Positions 39,698-48,832 of a stretch of 64,000 nt of DNA are shown here, piece by piece (positions within the stretch are counted from its first letter, which is position 1; each line of letters opens with the position of its first letter). The DNA lies in contig CP109468.1 in the NCBI GenBank assembly GCA_036227345.1, positions 8,494,001 to 8,558,000 of the forward strand, written 5' to 3'. Source of the DNA: Streptomyces sp. NBC_01463. Lineage in GTDB: Bacteria; Actinomycetota; Actinomycetes; Streptomycetales; Streptomycetaceae. The translations under genes and the position numbers were made by a program. The notes under the pieces are model-generated. The model made no database searches. It was not told the origin of the DNA and was given only the letters and a program-made list of their open reading frames with translations.

Positions 39698-40495
39698 CGG
39701 AGTCGCGGTCCGGTCCGGCGCGGGCGAGGTGTCCGCGGCCGCGGCCGCGGCCGGTGCCGCGTGCGGCGGGAAGGTGACGGGCAGGCACTCGGTGAGCAGG
39801 TCGACGACATCGCGCCAGGCCCGCTGCGCGTGCAACGGGTGGTGGCCGACGCCGGGGCGCACGGTCTGCTCGACCTTCGGATGGTGGAAGGCGTGCTGGG
39901 CCCCGCCGTAGACCACGAGGCGCCAGTCGACGCCTGCGGCACGCATCTCGGCCGCGAACGCGTCCCGGTGCTCCGCGGACATGATCGGGTCCTCCGACCC
40001 GACCCCGGCCCAGACGGGGCAACGGATGCGTGCGGCCTCGCCCGGCAGGCCCGCGGTCAGCCCGTTGACCGTCGCGATCGCGCGCAGGTCGACGCCGGCC
40101 CGCCCGAGTTCCAGCGCGATCGCACCCCCGGTGCCGTAGCCGATGGCGGCGATCCGGTCGGGGTCGGTACGGGGTTCGGCACGCAGCACGTCGAGTGCCG
40201 CCAGGCCGATGCCGCGCATCCGGCCGGGGTCGGCGAGCAGCGGCATCACGCGCGCCAGCATCTCCTCCGGGTCGGTGAACCAGTGCCCGTCGCCGTGCAG
40301 GTCGAAGAGCATGGCCACGTAGCCCAGTTCGGCGAGGGCTTCGGCCCGGCGGCGCTGGAAGTCGTTGAGACCGGTTCCCTCGGGTCCGATCAGGACGGCG
40401 GGCCGGCGGCCGGTACCGGAGGGGAGCGCGAGGTGTCCGGTCATCGTCAGGCCGTCGGCCGAGTACGTGACCGGGTGTGCGGTGACTGTCGTCAT
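39689..40495 (-). CDS. Dienelactone hydrolase-family protein with altered nucleophile site
   Basis: 268 residues. The alpha/beta-hydrolase fold is clear: PAVLIGPEGTGLNDFQRRRAEALAELGYVAMLFDLHGDG and the elbow IAAIGYGTGGAIALELG near residue 115. In DLH the elbow is G-x-C-x-G-G; here the nucleophile position is Gly (GYGTGG). His and Asp motifs remain (GSEDPIMSAEHRDAF and VYGGAQHAFHHP). It may be inactive as an esterase or act differently. An Ala/Pro-rich tail of 35 residues ends it. The ATG at 40495 has no strong ribosome site. Confidence 0.8.
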   Translation of the reverse strand: MTTVTAHPVTYSADGLTMTGHLALPSGTGRRPAVLIGPEGTGLNDFQRRRAEALAELGYVAMLFDLHGDGHWFTDPEEMLARVMPLLADPGRMRGIGLAALDVLRAEPRTDPDRIAAIGYGTGGAIALELGRAGVDLRAIATVNGLTAGLPGEAARIRCPVWAGVGSEDPIMSAEHRDAFAAEMRAAGVDWRLVVYGGAQHAFHHPKVEQTVRPGVGHHPLHAQRAWRDVVDLLTECLPVTFPPHAAPAAAAAADTSPAPDRTATPSG

Positions 40496-40590
40496 GAGAA
40501 CCGACCGTAAGGTGAGTCCGGCCCGATCGGGCCGGACTTCACCGTCGGCGGAACACCGCAACCGGGCACGCCCGGTCCCTGTGGCATCGC

Positions 40591-41598
40591 TCAGCGATCG
40601 ACCCGCAACGCCTGCAGCAGCATGGGCAGCGAGGCGTGCAACTCGCGCTGCCAGTAGGCCCAGCCGTGGGTTCCCGGTCCGTAGAAGTGGGTGGTCACAT
40701 GCCGCGCGCCACGGCGTTCGAGTTCGCTCGCCAGGGCCTGGTTCTGCCGGTTGAAGTCCGCTTCGAGCGCATCCGTGGCGCCGGGCGGGTCGAAGGGCCC
40801 TGCGGTGCCGTCACCGCAGGACAGGTAGACGGGGGTCGATGTGAGGCGCCCGGCCAGGTGGTACGGATCATGGGCCTCCCACACGCCGCGCTGCGCGACG
40901 GGGTCGCCCCAGACCCGCAGCGGATCGTTGCCCTGGCCGGCGAAGAACCCCATGACGCGGTTCACGGACTCGTCGTTGAGCAGCGGGTGCACCGAGCCGG
41001 AGTAGGCGGCGGCGGCCTTGAACATGCCGGGGTGCCGGGCGGCGTACAGCAGCGCCCCCTGGCCGCCCATCGAGAGTCCGGCCACGACGCGGTTCGGGCT
41101 CGCGCCCCAGCCGCGTTCGAGGAGGAGACGCAACTCCTGGGTGTGGAAGGTCTCCCACGCCGGGGCGCCGCCCTCGCCGTAGTTCCACCAGTCGCTGTAC
41201 CAGCCGTTCCAGCCGGCTTCCGGCATGACCACGAGGACATCGCGCAGGCTCTCGGTCCGCGCGACATCGGTCTGACCGGTCCACGACGTGTAGTCCCCGC
41301 AGCAGCCGTGCAGCAGCCAGAGGGTCGGCCAGTGACGGCCGCGTCCGCCCGGCTTCCACCCGTCGGGCGTCAGCAGACGCACCTTCACGGTCTGGCCGCC
41401 GAGAGCCGCAGACCGGACCGACAGGTCGATCTGCCGGTCGGCGACCTGGGTGACCGCGACGACTTCCGCACCCCGGTTCGGGGCGTGCCCGTCCGTTTCC
41501 GCGGCGTCGGCCGGTGCGGACGGGGCCGACACCAGGATCAGGAGCAGTGCGGCCAGGACGAGCAGGAGGCGGGTTCGTCGGATCGGGAGGGCGGTCAT
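40591..41598 (-). CDS. Secreted esterase of the antigen 85/FbpA-like family
   Basis: 335 residues. Signal peptide 1-32 (TRLLLVLAALLLILVSAP). The mature enzyme has WPTLWLLHGCCGDYTSWTGQTD, VMPEAGWNGWYSDWWNYGEGGAPAWETFHTQEL and nucleophile elbow VVAGLSMGGQGALLYAAR, the pattern of the mycolyltransferase/esterase D superfamily; the His is in FYGPGTHGWAYWQREL. Streptomyces lacks mycolic acids, so it is more likely an esterase acting on acylated glycans or acetyl esters outside the cell. GAGGAG precedes the ATG. The phosphodiester glycosidase lies next upstream on the same strand. Confidence 0.85.
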   Translation of the reverse strand: MTALPIRRTRLLLVLAALLLILVSAPSAPADAAETDGHAPNRGAEVVAVTQVADRQIDLSVRSAALGGQTVKVRLLTPDGWKPGGRGRHWPTLWLLHGCCGDYTSWTGQTDVARTESLRDVLVVMPEAGWNGWYSDWWNYGEGGAPAWETFHTQELRLLLERGWGASPNRVVAGLSMGGQGALLYAARHPGMFKAAAAYSGSVHPLLNDESVNRVMGFFAGQGNDPLRVWGDPVAQRGVWEAHDPYHLAGRLTSTPVYLSCGDGTAGPFDPPGATDALEADFNRQNQALASELERRGARHVTTHFYGPGTHGWAYWQRELHASLPMLLQALRVDR

Positions 41599-41656
41599 GG
41601 CATCGTCTCCTCGCGGTGGGGGTGCCGGCCCGGCCTTCCCGGACCGGGCGGCGGGA

Positions 41657-43273
41657 TCAGCTCCGGTCGGGCAGGATCAGCAGGGCGTCCCCGACGGGGC
41701 GTTCACCGGTGGCGTCGGACGGGGTGTTCAGCACTGCTCCGTCGACGACGAGGGTGGTGGACCCGCCGCCGTCGAGGTTGACCGCGTCGCGCAGGCCGAG
41801 CGACCGGGCGACGGCGGCGCTCTCGGGGATGCTCAGCCCGAGTGCGGCCGTGCCGCGTCCGTCGGCCGTGACCAGGACCGTTCGGCCCGCCGCGTCCACC
41901 CCGGCCAGGGTGCGCGGATTGCGCTTGTGCACCCAGCCGTAGTAGAAGCTCGCGTTGCCCGGCTGCACCATCCCGTCGGTGGCCGGAGTGACGTGCAGCC
42001 GCCCGTCGCGGACCAGTTCGGGCCCTCCGTTGAGGATGCCGGTCGTCGATGACAGCGGGACCCTGCGGCCGTCGCCGTCCCGCAGTGTCTTCTCGACGCG
42101 CAGGGGCTTGCCTGCCTGCGCCAGGGCGGTCAGCCCGGCGACGCGGTTGCCGGTCGCCTGTACGGAGCTGCCGCCGGCCGGCAGGGCGCCGCCGCGCGGT
42201 GAGCGCAGCTCCACGACCCGGTCATGGCTGTCCAGTACGGCTTCGAGGCCGTCGCCGTGCGGGGTCTGCCCGCCGTACTCACGCGTGAAGGCGACGAGTT
42301 CGTCGGGGTCGGTGCAGGTGGCGTCGTGCAGCGGCAGTGAGGTCGGGGTGTCGTCGGCGGTGCCGCCGCAGTTCCTGATCAGGCCCGGTACGCGGTCGAT
42401 GCCGTCCAGGGGTTGCGACGCGCCCCGGCCGGCCACTCGCCCCTGCCAGGTGAGCCGGGTGACGCCGGTGTGCCGGCCGGAGTCACGTATCACCAGGGCG
42501 GGACGTCCGCTCACCGGCTCGCTCAGCAGCCGGCCGTCGTAGACGCCGACACCGGCGGGATCGCCCGGGGCCCCGGCCTTCGGGTCGAGGACGAAGAACC
42601 CGGCGTTGACCGCCGCGGTCGCGCCGGCCGCGGCCGCCAGCTCGCTGGTCCTCTCGCGGTTCTCCAGATCGGGGCCGTACGACGGTTCGAGCCTGCCGCG
42701 GAAGCGGTGCGGGTCGATGGTGAGCACGTCGACGCGCCACGGGCCGCGGTCCGCCGGATCGCCGTCCCAGCCGGTGTACACGGCCGACCCGGCGTACCCG
42801 GCCGCTTTCAGCCGGGCGAGTTCGGCCGTCGCGGCGGACTGCGCGCCGAACCGCCCGACCCGCACCCGCCACCCGAGCGATCCGCCGGCGTAGTCGGCGA
42901 CGGCCGGAGTCGTGACCTCCTCGAGCCGGGCGTCGAACCCGTCGCCCCCGACGTCGGAGGTCAGCTCATCGGCACTGGCCCGGTCCTTCAGCGCCGTCGG
43001 CGGCGCGTCGGGATCCGGCGAGGTCGCACCACCGGGGATCGACAGCTCGACCGTCCACGCGAGCGCCGGGGCCTCGGCACCGCGCACGATCCGCGTGAGG
43101 GTGACACCGGGCTGCAGTGTCCGCGTGCTGCGCGTCTCGGTCAGGCCGCCTGCGCCCAGCGGAAGGGCGCGGGCGGACCGCGGGCGCGGCTCGGACGAGG
43201 CGGGCGCAGGCAGGCCGCCCACCACGGCCAACAGCGCCAGCACCGTGGACGCGCCGAGGACCTTGCTGTTCAT
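41657..43273 (-). CDS. Secreted phosphodiester glycosidase-family protein with SPOR-like region
   Basis: 538 residues. Signal peptide 1-27. Residues about 130-185 (GWRVRVGRFGAQSAATAELARLKAAGYAGSAVYTGWDGDPADRGPWRVDVLTI) read like a SPOR peptidoglycan-binding repeat. The C-terminal 300 residues contain the NAGPA/phosphodiester glycosidase blocks AAAVNAGFFVLD and LRDAVNLDGGGSTTLVVDGAVLN. The family removes terminal GlcNAc or other sugars from phosphodiester-linked glycans; in bacteria its substrate may be cell-wall polymers. It precedes the Ag85-like esterase by 58 bases on the same strand. Confidence 0.83.
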   Translation of the reverse strand: MNSKVLGASTVLALLAVVGGLPAPASSEPRPRSARALPLGAGGLTETRSTRTLQPGVTLTRIVRGAEAPALAWTVELSIPGGATSPDPDAPPTALKDRASADELTSDVGGDGFDARLEEVTTPAVADYAGGSLGWRVRVGRFGAQSAATAELARLKAAGYAGSAVYTGWDGDPADRGPWRVDVLTIDPHRFRGRLEPSYGPDLENRERTSELAAAAGATAAVNAGFFVLDPKAGAPGDPAGVGVYDGRLLSEPVSGRPALVIRDSGRHTGVTRLTWQGRVAGRGASQPLDGIDRVPGLIRNCGGTADDTPTSLPLHDATCTDPDELVAFTREYGGQTPHGDGLEAVLDSHDRVVELRSPRGGALPAGGSSVQATGNRVAGLTALAQAGKPLRVEKTLRDGDGRRVPLSSTTGILNGGPELVRDGRLHVTPATDGMVQPGNASFYYGWVHKRNPRTLAGVDAAGRTVLVTADGRGTAALGLSIPESAAVARSLGLRDAVNLDGGGSTTLVVDGAVLNTPSDATGERPVGDALLILPDRS

Positions 43274-43432
43274 GTCGACCCCCTGGGAAAGATCGGGCTC
43301 AGCAAAGGTGCGTGCGGGAGAGACCTTCAGTCAAGACGTGTGCACGTCAATGAGCGTGATGCTGATGCGCCGGCCGCTCGGTGTGCGGACGCGAGGCGCA
43401 AGAGCACGCCCCACTCTCTATAACCTGGAAGC

Positions 43433-43936
43433 ATGAACATGTTCGAGGGCGGTGACGGCCGGTTCCTGGAGATGACCAACGGCGGCACGGCGGTGTTCGT
43501 GGACGTGCTGATGCTCGCCGTGTCCGAGCTGGCCCGTGAACCGTGGGACTTCCGCTTCGCCGCCCTGCTGACGCTCCAGGACCAGAACGTGATGGGGCGT
43601 GGAGTGGTCGGTTTCGGCCTGGCCGAGCTCGACTGGGGGGACACACCGCAGGAGCGGGCGGCGGCGAAGGGCTTCCTGCTGAGCGTCCTCGATCTGGCAC
43701 TGTCCCGCCACAGGTGGGAGGAGCTGACGTACGAGCCGCCCAGGGCGGAGGGATACCTGCTCGCCTACCGCTCGATGGTGGCGGATTTCGACCCCGGCGA
43801 CCCCGCGACGGCGCAGGCCGGCGGGAGTGTCCTGCCCGGGCCGCACGAGGCCGCGACGGCCTCCTGCGTACGCCACCGGGTGCTGGACGCGCGGCCGTTC
43901 TGGGAGGCGTGCGTGTTCTGCACGGCCGGGGTCTGA
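43433..43936 (+). CDS. Conserved hypothetical protein
   Basis: 167 residues, soluble. The first 60 are strand- and helix-mixed (FVDVLMLAVSELAREPWDFRFAALLTLQDQNVMGRGVVGFGLAEL) and the last 30 hold three cysteines (SCVRHRVL, ACVFCTAGV). No enzyme motif is seen. ATGs occur at 43433 and 43439. A TATAAC at 43419-43424 lies 8 bases before the first, so the message may have a very short leader. It is monocistronic, divergent from the glycosidase and ending at a strong terminator. Confidence 0.55.
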   Translation: MNMFEGGDGRFLEMTNGGTAVFVDVLMLAVSELAREPWDFRFAALLTLQDQNVMGRGVVGFGLAELDWGDTPQERAAAKGFLLSVLDLALSRHRWEELTYEPPRAEGYLLAYRSMVADFDPGDPATAQAGGSVLPGPHEAATASCVRHRVLDARPFWEACVFCTAGV

Positions 43937-43945
43937 GCGGCTGTC

Positions 43946-43980
43946 CCGGGCGAGGTGCCGGGGGACGGCACCTCGCCCGG
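43946..43980. terminator. Bidirectional terminator hairpin
   Basis: Perfect 15-bp arms at 43946-43960 and 43966-43980 around GGGGA end both the hypothetical gene (plus) and the beta-galactosidase (minus, stop at 43988). Confidence 0.82.
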
Positions 43981-43987
43981 GGTGCGG

Positions 43988-46900
43988 CTACCCGGCGGCC
44001 GTCGGCCGACGGGACAGGCGCGTCGCGTCCCGCACGTCCGTGAGCGGACGCAGCCGGTACGTGTACGTGTACTCCCGGTCGGCGAGCAGCTTGTACGCGT
44101 CGTGCGTGTGCGCGCCCCAGCTGTTGTCGCCGCCGACGCCCATCTGCCGGTGGTTGACCCGCAGGATCACCTCGTCACGGGGTGTCAGCTGGTAGTCGTG
44201 GCGGGCCCCCACGGAGAGGTCCTCCGGTGTGAAGTGCGAGGCGTTGACTTCCAGGAGCCCGTCGCCGCTGACGAGCAGCCCGCGACCGCGCCGGTCGGTG
44301 AGCGCCGCCCAGCGCACATCGGTCTTGTTCCCGTTCTCCTGCGGCCGCAGGTACGGGTTCCACTGACCGGTGACGGTCCCGGACCAACGCCCCACGTCCG
44401 TGCCGTCCTTGCGGTCCCAGTGACTTTCCTCGGGGCCGCGCCCGTAGTAGTCGAACCGCTCCAGCGCCGCGGGCAGGCGCAGGATCGTGCCGATCTCGGG
44501 AATGTACGGAAGGGCCGGCGCACCCGGAGCGAGGGTGTTGTCGACCTTGATCTCGCCGTTGCCGAAGACGGTGAGGGTGGTGGTGTACGCCGATGCGGTG
44601 CTCGTCGGCAGTGTCCCCTTGACCGTGATCTCGACCGCACGCCCCTCGATCCCGCGCACCGTCACGTCGGTCACCGCGCGCCGCGCGCCCGCGTCCCGCC
44701 AGGTCTGGTTGCGGGTGTGCTGGCCGTTGCCGCGGTCGTTGTCGGTCGGGGCGCGCCAGAAGTTGGGGACCGGGCCGGAGTCGAGGAGCTTCGTGCCGTT
44801 GGCCTCGTACGAGGTGATGAGCCCGGTCGACCTGTCGATGACGACCTCGAACCCGCGTCCGGTGACGCCGACTTCGGCCTCATCGGTCCGGTACGACAGT
44901 TCCGGCACCTCGGCGAGCGGAACCGGCTCGATCGCGGGACTGTCCGCGTCGAGGGGCAGCTGTACCCGCGCCACCTCGAAGCCGGCGTCGGCCCATGGTG
45001 TGCGTTCCTTCGTGACGAAGGACAACTGGAGGAAGTACTCGGCCCCGGCGGAGGGGCCGGCGGGCAGTGCGACGGGCAGCGTGACGGCCTTGCTGCTCAT
45101 CGGTGCCACATCGAGCTGGTCACGGCTGAACGTGCCGCGCCGCACCGTCTCGCCGTCGGCCGAGAGTTCCCAGCGGCCGCTGTAGGCGCGCAGGTTGGTG
45201 AACAGGTTGTCGTTGGTGAGGGTGATCTCGCCGGGCGCCGCCCCGTCCGTCCGGGTCGCGCGGATCGTCTGGTGGACGCGTTTGACCTCGGCCGCCTTGC
45301 CGGTGTGGCGACGGTCGGGCAGGACGATGCCGTCGCCGGCGAACGCGCCGTCGTTGGGATTGTCGCCCCAGTCGCCGCCGTAGGCGTGGAAGGTCTTCGC
45401 CCCGGCCTTCTTCTGCTCGTACCGGGCTGTCCGCGCGTCGAACCAGAAGCGCACACCGTCGTCGCCGGGGCCACGTCCGTCGTCGGCGAGCTCCGCCGCC
45501 TTCAGGGCGCGCGCGTACACCCGGGCCCGGCGGATCGTCCCGCTGAACTCCCGTGTCGGGTTCTCCACTTCACCGGCGAGGGAGAGCGAGGCGGTGTTGC
45601 TGCTGGGCTTCAGACCGGTGCTCTTGCTGGCCTTGGCCTCGCCGTCCACGTACAGCGTCAGCGTCCCCGCGTCCGCGTCGAAGACGCCCGCTACGTGATG
45701 CTCCTCGCCCGTCCAGCCGTCGTCGGGGGTCGTCCAGGAGGCGGCGATCCACTGCCCGTTCGCGTAGATGTAGAACTCCAGGCCCTTGTCGGCCTGCTTC
45801 AGCGCGTACTGCGTGTCGCCCTTCGCCAGGATCGGCTGGTGGAAGCCGCGGACGTGCGGGGTCATCCACGCCTCGAGCGTCAGCGAGCCGGTCAGATCGA
45901 GCCGGTCGTCCCGCGCGAAGACGGTCGCTCCGCTCACGCCGTGCTCGGGGCCGAACGAGCCCGACGGATTGATGACCTCGCCCTTCAGCCCGGCGGGCCC
46001 GGTCTCCGTGAGCAGCTTGCGCGTCGGTGTCGGCCAGCTGAGGGCCTGGTCGACGAAGTCCCAGATCCAGCCGCCCTGCAGGACGTCGTAGCGGCGGATG
46101 GTGTCCCAGTACTCGTTGAAGTTCCCGGTGGAGTTGCCCATCGAGTGGGCGTACTCGATCATCACGTAGGGCCGGGTGTCGGTGGTGTCCTTCGCCCGGG
46201 CCTCGATCCGGCTCGGCGACTCGTACATCCTGGAGCGGATGTCGCTGGTGGCGGGCCCGTCGTCGCCCTCGTACTGGATCACACGGGTCGGATCGTAGGA
46301 GCGGATCCAGTCGTGCATGGCCCGGAACGACGAACCGGAGCCGGCCTCGTTGCCCAGTGACCAGATGACGACGCTGGCGTGGTTCTTGTCGCGGTGGACC
46401 ATGTTCTGCGCACGGTCCACACACGCCGGTGTCCAGTCGGCGCGGCTGGCCGGGTACTCGTCGCGGATGCCGTGCGTCTCCAGGTTGGTCTCGCCCACGA
46501 TGTAGAGGCCGTATTCGTCGGCGAGCTCCAGCCACAGCGGGTTGTTGGGATAGTGCGAGGTACGGACCGAGTTGATGTTGAGCCGCTTGACGAGCGTGAT
46601 GTCGTCGACCAGATCGGCACGGCTGAGAGCCGAACCGCGTTCCGGGTGCATCTCGTGACGGTTGGTGCCGCGGAAGGTGACCGGCTGCCCGTTGATCCGC
46701 ATCAGACCGTCCTTGAGTGCGAACTCGCGCAGCCCGACGCGGTGCGAGAGCGTCTCCACGACCTTCCCGGACGGGTCGCGGAGCTGAAGGACGGCGGTGT
46801 ACAGGTACGGGTCCTCGGCGGACCACAGCCGCGGTGAGGGCACGGCCCTGGTGCCCTTGACGGTCACCTCGCCGTCGGCGGGAACCGCCCTCAGGGCCAG

Positions 46901-47893
46901 CGGCCGCGCCCACACGGCATGGCCGTCGGCGTCGTACAGCTGCGTCTCGACCGTGTGGGCGGCTCCGCCGGCGTCGCCCGCGTAGTCCCTGACCTGCGCG
47001 GTGACGGACAGCTCGGCGCTGGTGAACCCGTCCCCGAGCGGGGTGTCGAGCTTGAAGTCCCGGACATGGACGCCGGGCGTCGAGTACAGATACACCGACC
47101 GGAAGATGCCGCTCAGCCGGATCATGTCCTGGTCCTGGAGCCAGTCACCGTCGGAGTAGCGGTAGACCTCGACGGCGATGTGGTTGGTGCCGTCCTTGAG
47201 GTACGGGGTGATGTCGTACTCGGCCGCGGTGTACGAGTCCTCGTGGTACCCCGTCAGATGTCCGTTGATCCACACGTAGTGGGCGGACTTGACACCCTCG
47301 AAGTGCAGGAACGTACGCCGGCCGGCCCAGCCCTTCGGCACGGTGAAGGTGCGCCGGTACTGGCCGACGGGGTTGTACAGGGTCGGAGCGGCGGGCGGCT
47401 GGGCGTCCTCCCCGAGTCCGTTGGGGCCCCACCACGGGTAGGTGATGTTGACGTAGATCGGGTAGTCGTGGCCGTGCAGCTGCCAGGCCGAGGGGACCGG
47501 GGTGGTCTCCCAGCCGGAGTCGTCGAGGTCGGTGCGGTAGAAGTCCTGCTTCTTGTCGGCGGGCCGGTCGGCGTACGCGAACTTCCATGTGCCGTCGAGG
47601 CTTTGACGCCAGGGGGAGGTGGTGCGGTCGGCGGCGAGAGCCTGCTTGAGGTTCGCGTACGGCATGAGGGTGGCGTGCGGCCGCTCGGTGCCGAGCCGGA
47701 AGACGTCGATGCGCCCGTTCCATTCGTCGCCGTCGGCGGACACATCACCGGCAGCCGCGACGGCACGGGCCCCCGGCAGGACGCCGGACAGCGCGAGTCC
47801 GCCGAGCACGGCGGCGCCCGCTTCCATGAGCCGGCGGCGGCTCACGTATCCGCGGTGGGGGAGGGGGTGGGGGGTCGGGTTCGAGTGTGGCAT
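43988..47893 (-). CDS. Tat-exported GH2 beta-galactosidase with a LamG domain inserted in the catalytic domain
   Basis: 1301 residues, about 280 more than E. coli LacZ. The N-terminus SRRRLMEAGAAVLGG is a twin-arginine signal. Sugar-binding and Ig-like domains follow to about residue 370. The catalytic barrel has acid/base Glu516 in SLGNEAGSG and nucleophile Glu580 in MIEYAHSMGNS. Between GGWIWDFVDQ (about 609) and YGGDWGDNPND (about 836) some 190 residues with LamG/concanavalin features (SLTLEAWMTPH, LTLYVDGEAKASKS) are inserted. The bgal_small_N domain ends the protein. It should cut beta-galactosides outside the membrane. The ATG follows GAGGAAGG. A promoter and operator-like repeat lie at 47963-48002. 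Confidence 0.88.
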   Translation of the reverse strand: MPHSNPTPHPLPHRGYVSRRRLMEAGAAVLGGLALSGVLPGARAVAAAGDVSADGDEWNGRIDVFRLGTERPHATLMPYANLKQALAADRTTSPWRQSLDGTWKFAYADRPADKKQDFYRTDLDDSGWETTPVPSAWQLHGHDYPIYVNITYPWWGPNGLGEDAQPPAAPTLYNPVGQYRRTFTVPKGWAGRRTFLHFEGVKSAHYVWINGHLTGYHEDSYTAAEYDITPYLKDGTNHIAVEVYRYSDGDWLQDQDMIRLSGIFRSVYLYSTPGVHVRDFKLDTPLGDGFTSAELSVTAQVRDYAGDAGGAAHTVETQLYDADGHAVWARPLALRAVPADGEVTVKGTRAVPSPRLWSAEDPYLYTAVLQLRDPSGKVVETLSHRVGLREFALKDGLMRINGQPVTFRGTNRHEMHPERGSALSRADLVDDITLVKRLNINSVRTSHYPNNPLWLELADEYGLYIVGETNLETHGIRDEYPASRADWTPACVDRAQNMVHRDKNHASVVIWSLGNEAGSGSSFRAMHDWIRSYDPTRVIQYEGDDGPATSDIRSRMYESPSRIEARAKDTTDTRPYVMIEYAHSMGNSTGNFNEYWDTIRRYDVLQGGWIWDFVDQALSWPTPTRKLLTETGPAGLKGEVINPSGSFGPEHGVSGATVFARDDRLDLTGSLTLEAWMTPHVRGFHQPILAKGDTQYALKQADKGLEFYIYANGQWIAASWTTPDDGWTGEEHHVAGVFDADAGTLTLYVDGEAKASKSTGLKPSSNTASLSLAGEVENPTREFSGTIRRARVYARALKAAELADDGRGPGDDGVRFWFDARTARYEQKKAGAKTFHAYGGDWGDNPNDGAFAGDGIVLPDRRHTGKAAEVKRVHQTIRATRTDGAAPGEITLTNDNLFTNLRAYSGRWELSADGETVRRGTFSRDQLDVAPMSSKAVTLPVALPAGPSAGAEYFLQLSFVTKERTPWADAGFEVARVQLPLDADSPAIEPVPLAEVPELSYRTDEAEVGVTGRGFEVVIDRSTGLITSYEANGTKLLDSGPVPNFWRAPTDNDRGNGQHTRNQTWRDAGARRAVTDVTVRGIEGRAVEITVKGTLPTSTASAYTTTLTVFGNGEIKVDNTLAPGAPALPYIPEIGTILRLPAALERFDYYGRGPEESHWDRKDGTDVGRWSGTVTGQWNPYLRPQENGNKTDVRWAALTDRRGRGLLVSGDGLLEVNASHFTPEDLSVGARHDYQLTPRDEVILRVNHRQMGVGGDNSWGAHTHDAYKLLADREYTYTYRLRPLTDVRDATRLSRRPTAAG

Positions 47894-48220
47894 GGCGGGG
47901 GCCTTCCTCGGGTGCCGAGATGTGCAACTGGTGTGGCGGATAACACCTGTTGAGACGCACCCACCCTAGAAAGGGAACACAACCACCACAATGACAACGT
48001 CAGGTTTTGTTGTTTTCTGACGGCTGGGTGCCCCGGGCCGGACGCACTGCATGGCTTCGCCGCGACCGCTCCGGCCACGGTGGCAGCAAAGAATCGATCG
48101 GCGCCCGCAACGCGTCGTCCATGATCCGCGGCCCCGCACCACGCCATGCGAATGGCCGAATCGGCACACATCGGCAGCGGCCGGTCACGGCACCCCGGGC
48201 CGTGTGGGCGCCCCTGCGGG
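47894..48220. promoter_or_regulatory. Beta-galactosidase leader and promoter region
   Basis: A minus-strand promoter TTGTGG-17-TAGGGT is visible (TTGTGG at 47991-47986, TAGGGT at 47968-47963). TGACAACGTCA (47992-48002), related to the operator at 36208, adjoins the -35. CGTCAG (47998-48003) and CTGACG (48017-48022) form an inverted repeat around a T/A-rich loop of 13 bases. From 48030 to the acetyltransferase stop at 48221 I see nothing further. Confidence 0.5.
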
Positions 48221-48832
48221 TCAGTCCGCCCAGTGCCCGGCGGCGCGGGTGGTGAGGTCCTCGTCGGTGATGGGGCGGACCACCCGGCAAGGGGTTCCAA
48301 GCGCGACGGTCATCGGGGGAATGCTGCGGCTGACGACGCTGCCCGCGCCGATGACCGACCCGTAGCCGATCCGGACGCCGGGCAGGACGACCACGTTGCT
48401 GCCGATCCACACCTTGTCCTCGATCACGATCGGCTCGGAGAAGCGTCCGAAGTCGGCCCGGCGCGCGGGATGCACCGGATGTCCGGTCGTGGTCAGCGTC
48501 ACGCTCGGCGCGATCATGACATCGTTGCCTATGCGGATGTCGACGTCGTCGACGAACGTCAGGTTCACGTTGCCGAAGAAGTCGTCGCCGATGTGGACCC
48601 GGCTGCCGAACCCGGCGTGGAACGGGGGCAGCAGCACCGTGCGTTCACCGACGGAACCGAAGATGGCGGTGAGGAGCGACCTGCGCTTCTGTTCTTCGCT
48701 CGGCGGTGTCCGGTTGTACTCGAAGATCTCCTCGGTGCGCCGCTGGGAGTCCTGGAACGATGCTTCCGACTCGGTGTAGACGAGCCCCTTCGCGATCTTG
48801 GCGAGCACTCTCTCGTCGTGCGTGTCCGTCAC
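48221..48832 (-). CDS. Maltose/galactoside O-acetyltransferase-like left-handed beta-helix protein
   Basis: 203 residues from GTG at 48832, GGGAG 9 bases ahead. The N-terminal helix ERVLAKIAKGLVYTESEASFQDSQRRTEEIFEYNRTPPSEEQKRRSLLTAIFGSVG matches the Maa/LacA domain. The hexapeptide coils follow (VHIGDDFFGNVNLTFVDDVDIRIGNDVMIAPSVTLTTTGHPVHPARR, IVIEDKVWIGSNVVVLPGVRIGYGSVIGAGSVV), with the catalytic His in TTGHPVHP. It acetylates the 6-hydroxyl of sugars with acetyl-CoA. It sits next to a GH2 beta-galactosidase on the same strand, a pairing like E. coli lacZ-lacA, though a 327-base gap and a promoter separate them. Confidence 0.88.
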   Translation of the reverse strand: MTDTHDERVLAKIAKGLVYTESEASFQDSQRRTEEIFEYNRTPPSEEQKRRSLLTAIFGSVGERTVLLPPFHAGFGSRVHIGDDFFGNVNLTFVDDVDIRIGNDVMIAPSVTLTTTGHPVHPARRADFGRFSEPIVIEDKVWIGSNVVVLPGVRIGYGSVIGAGSVVSRSIPPMTVALGTPCRVVRPITDEDLTTRAAGHWAD

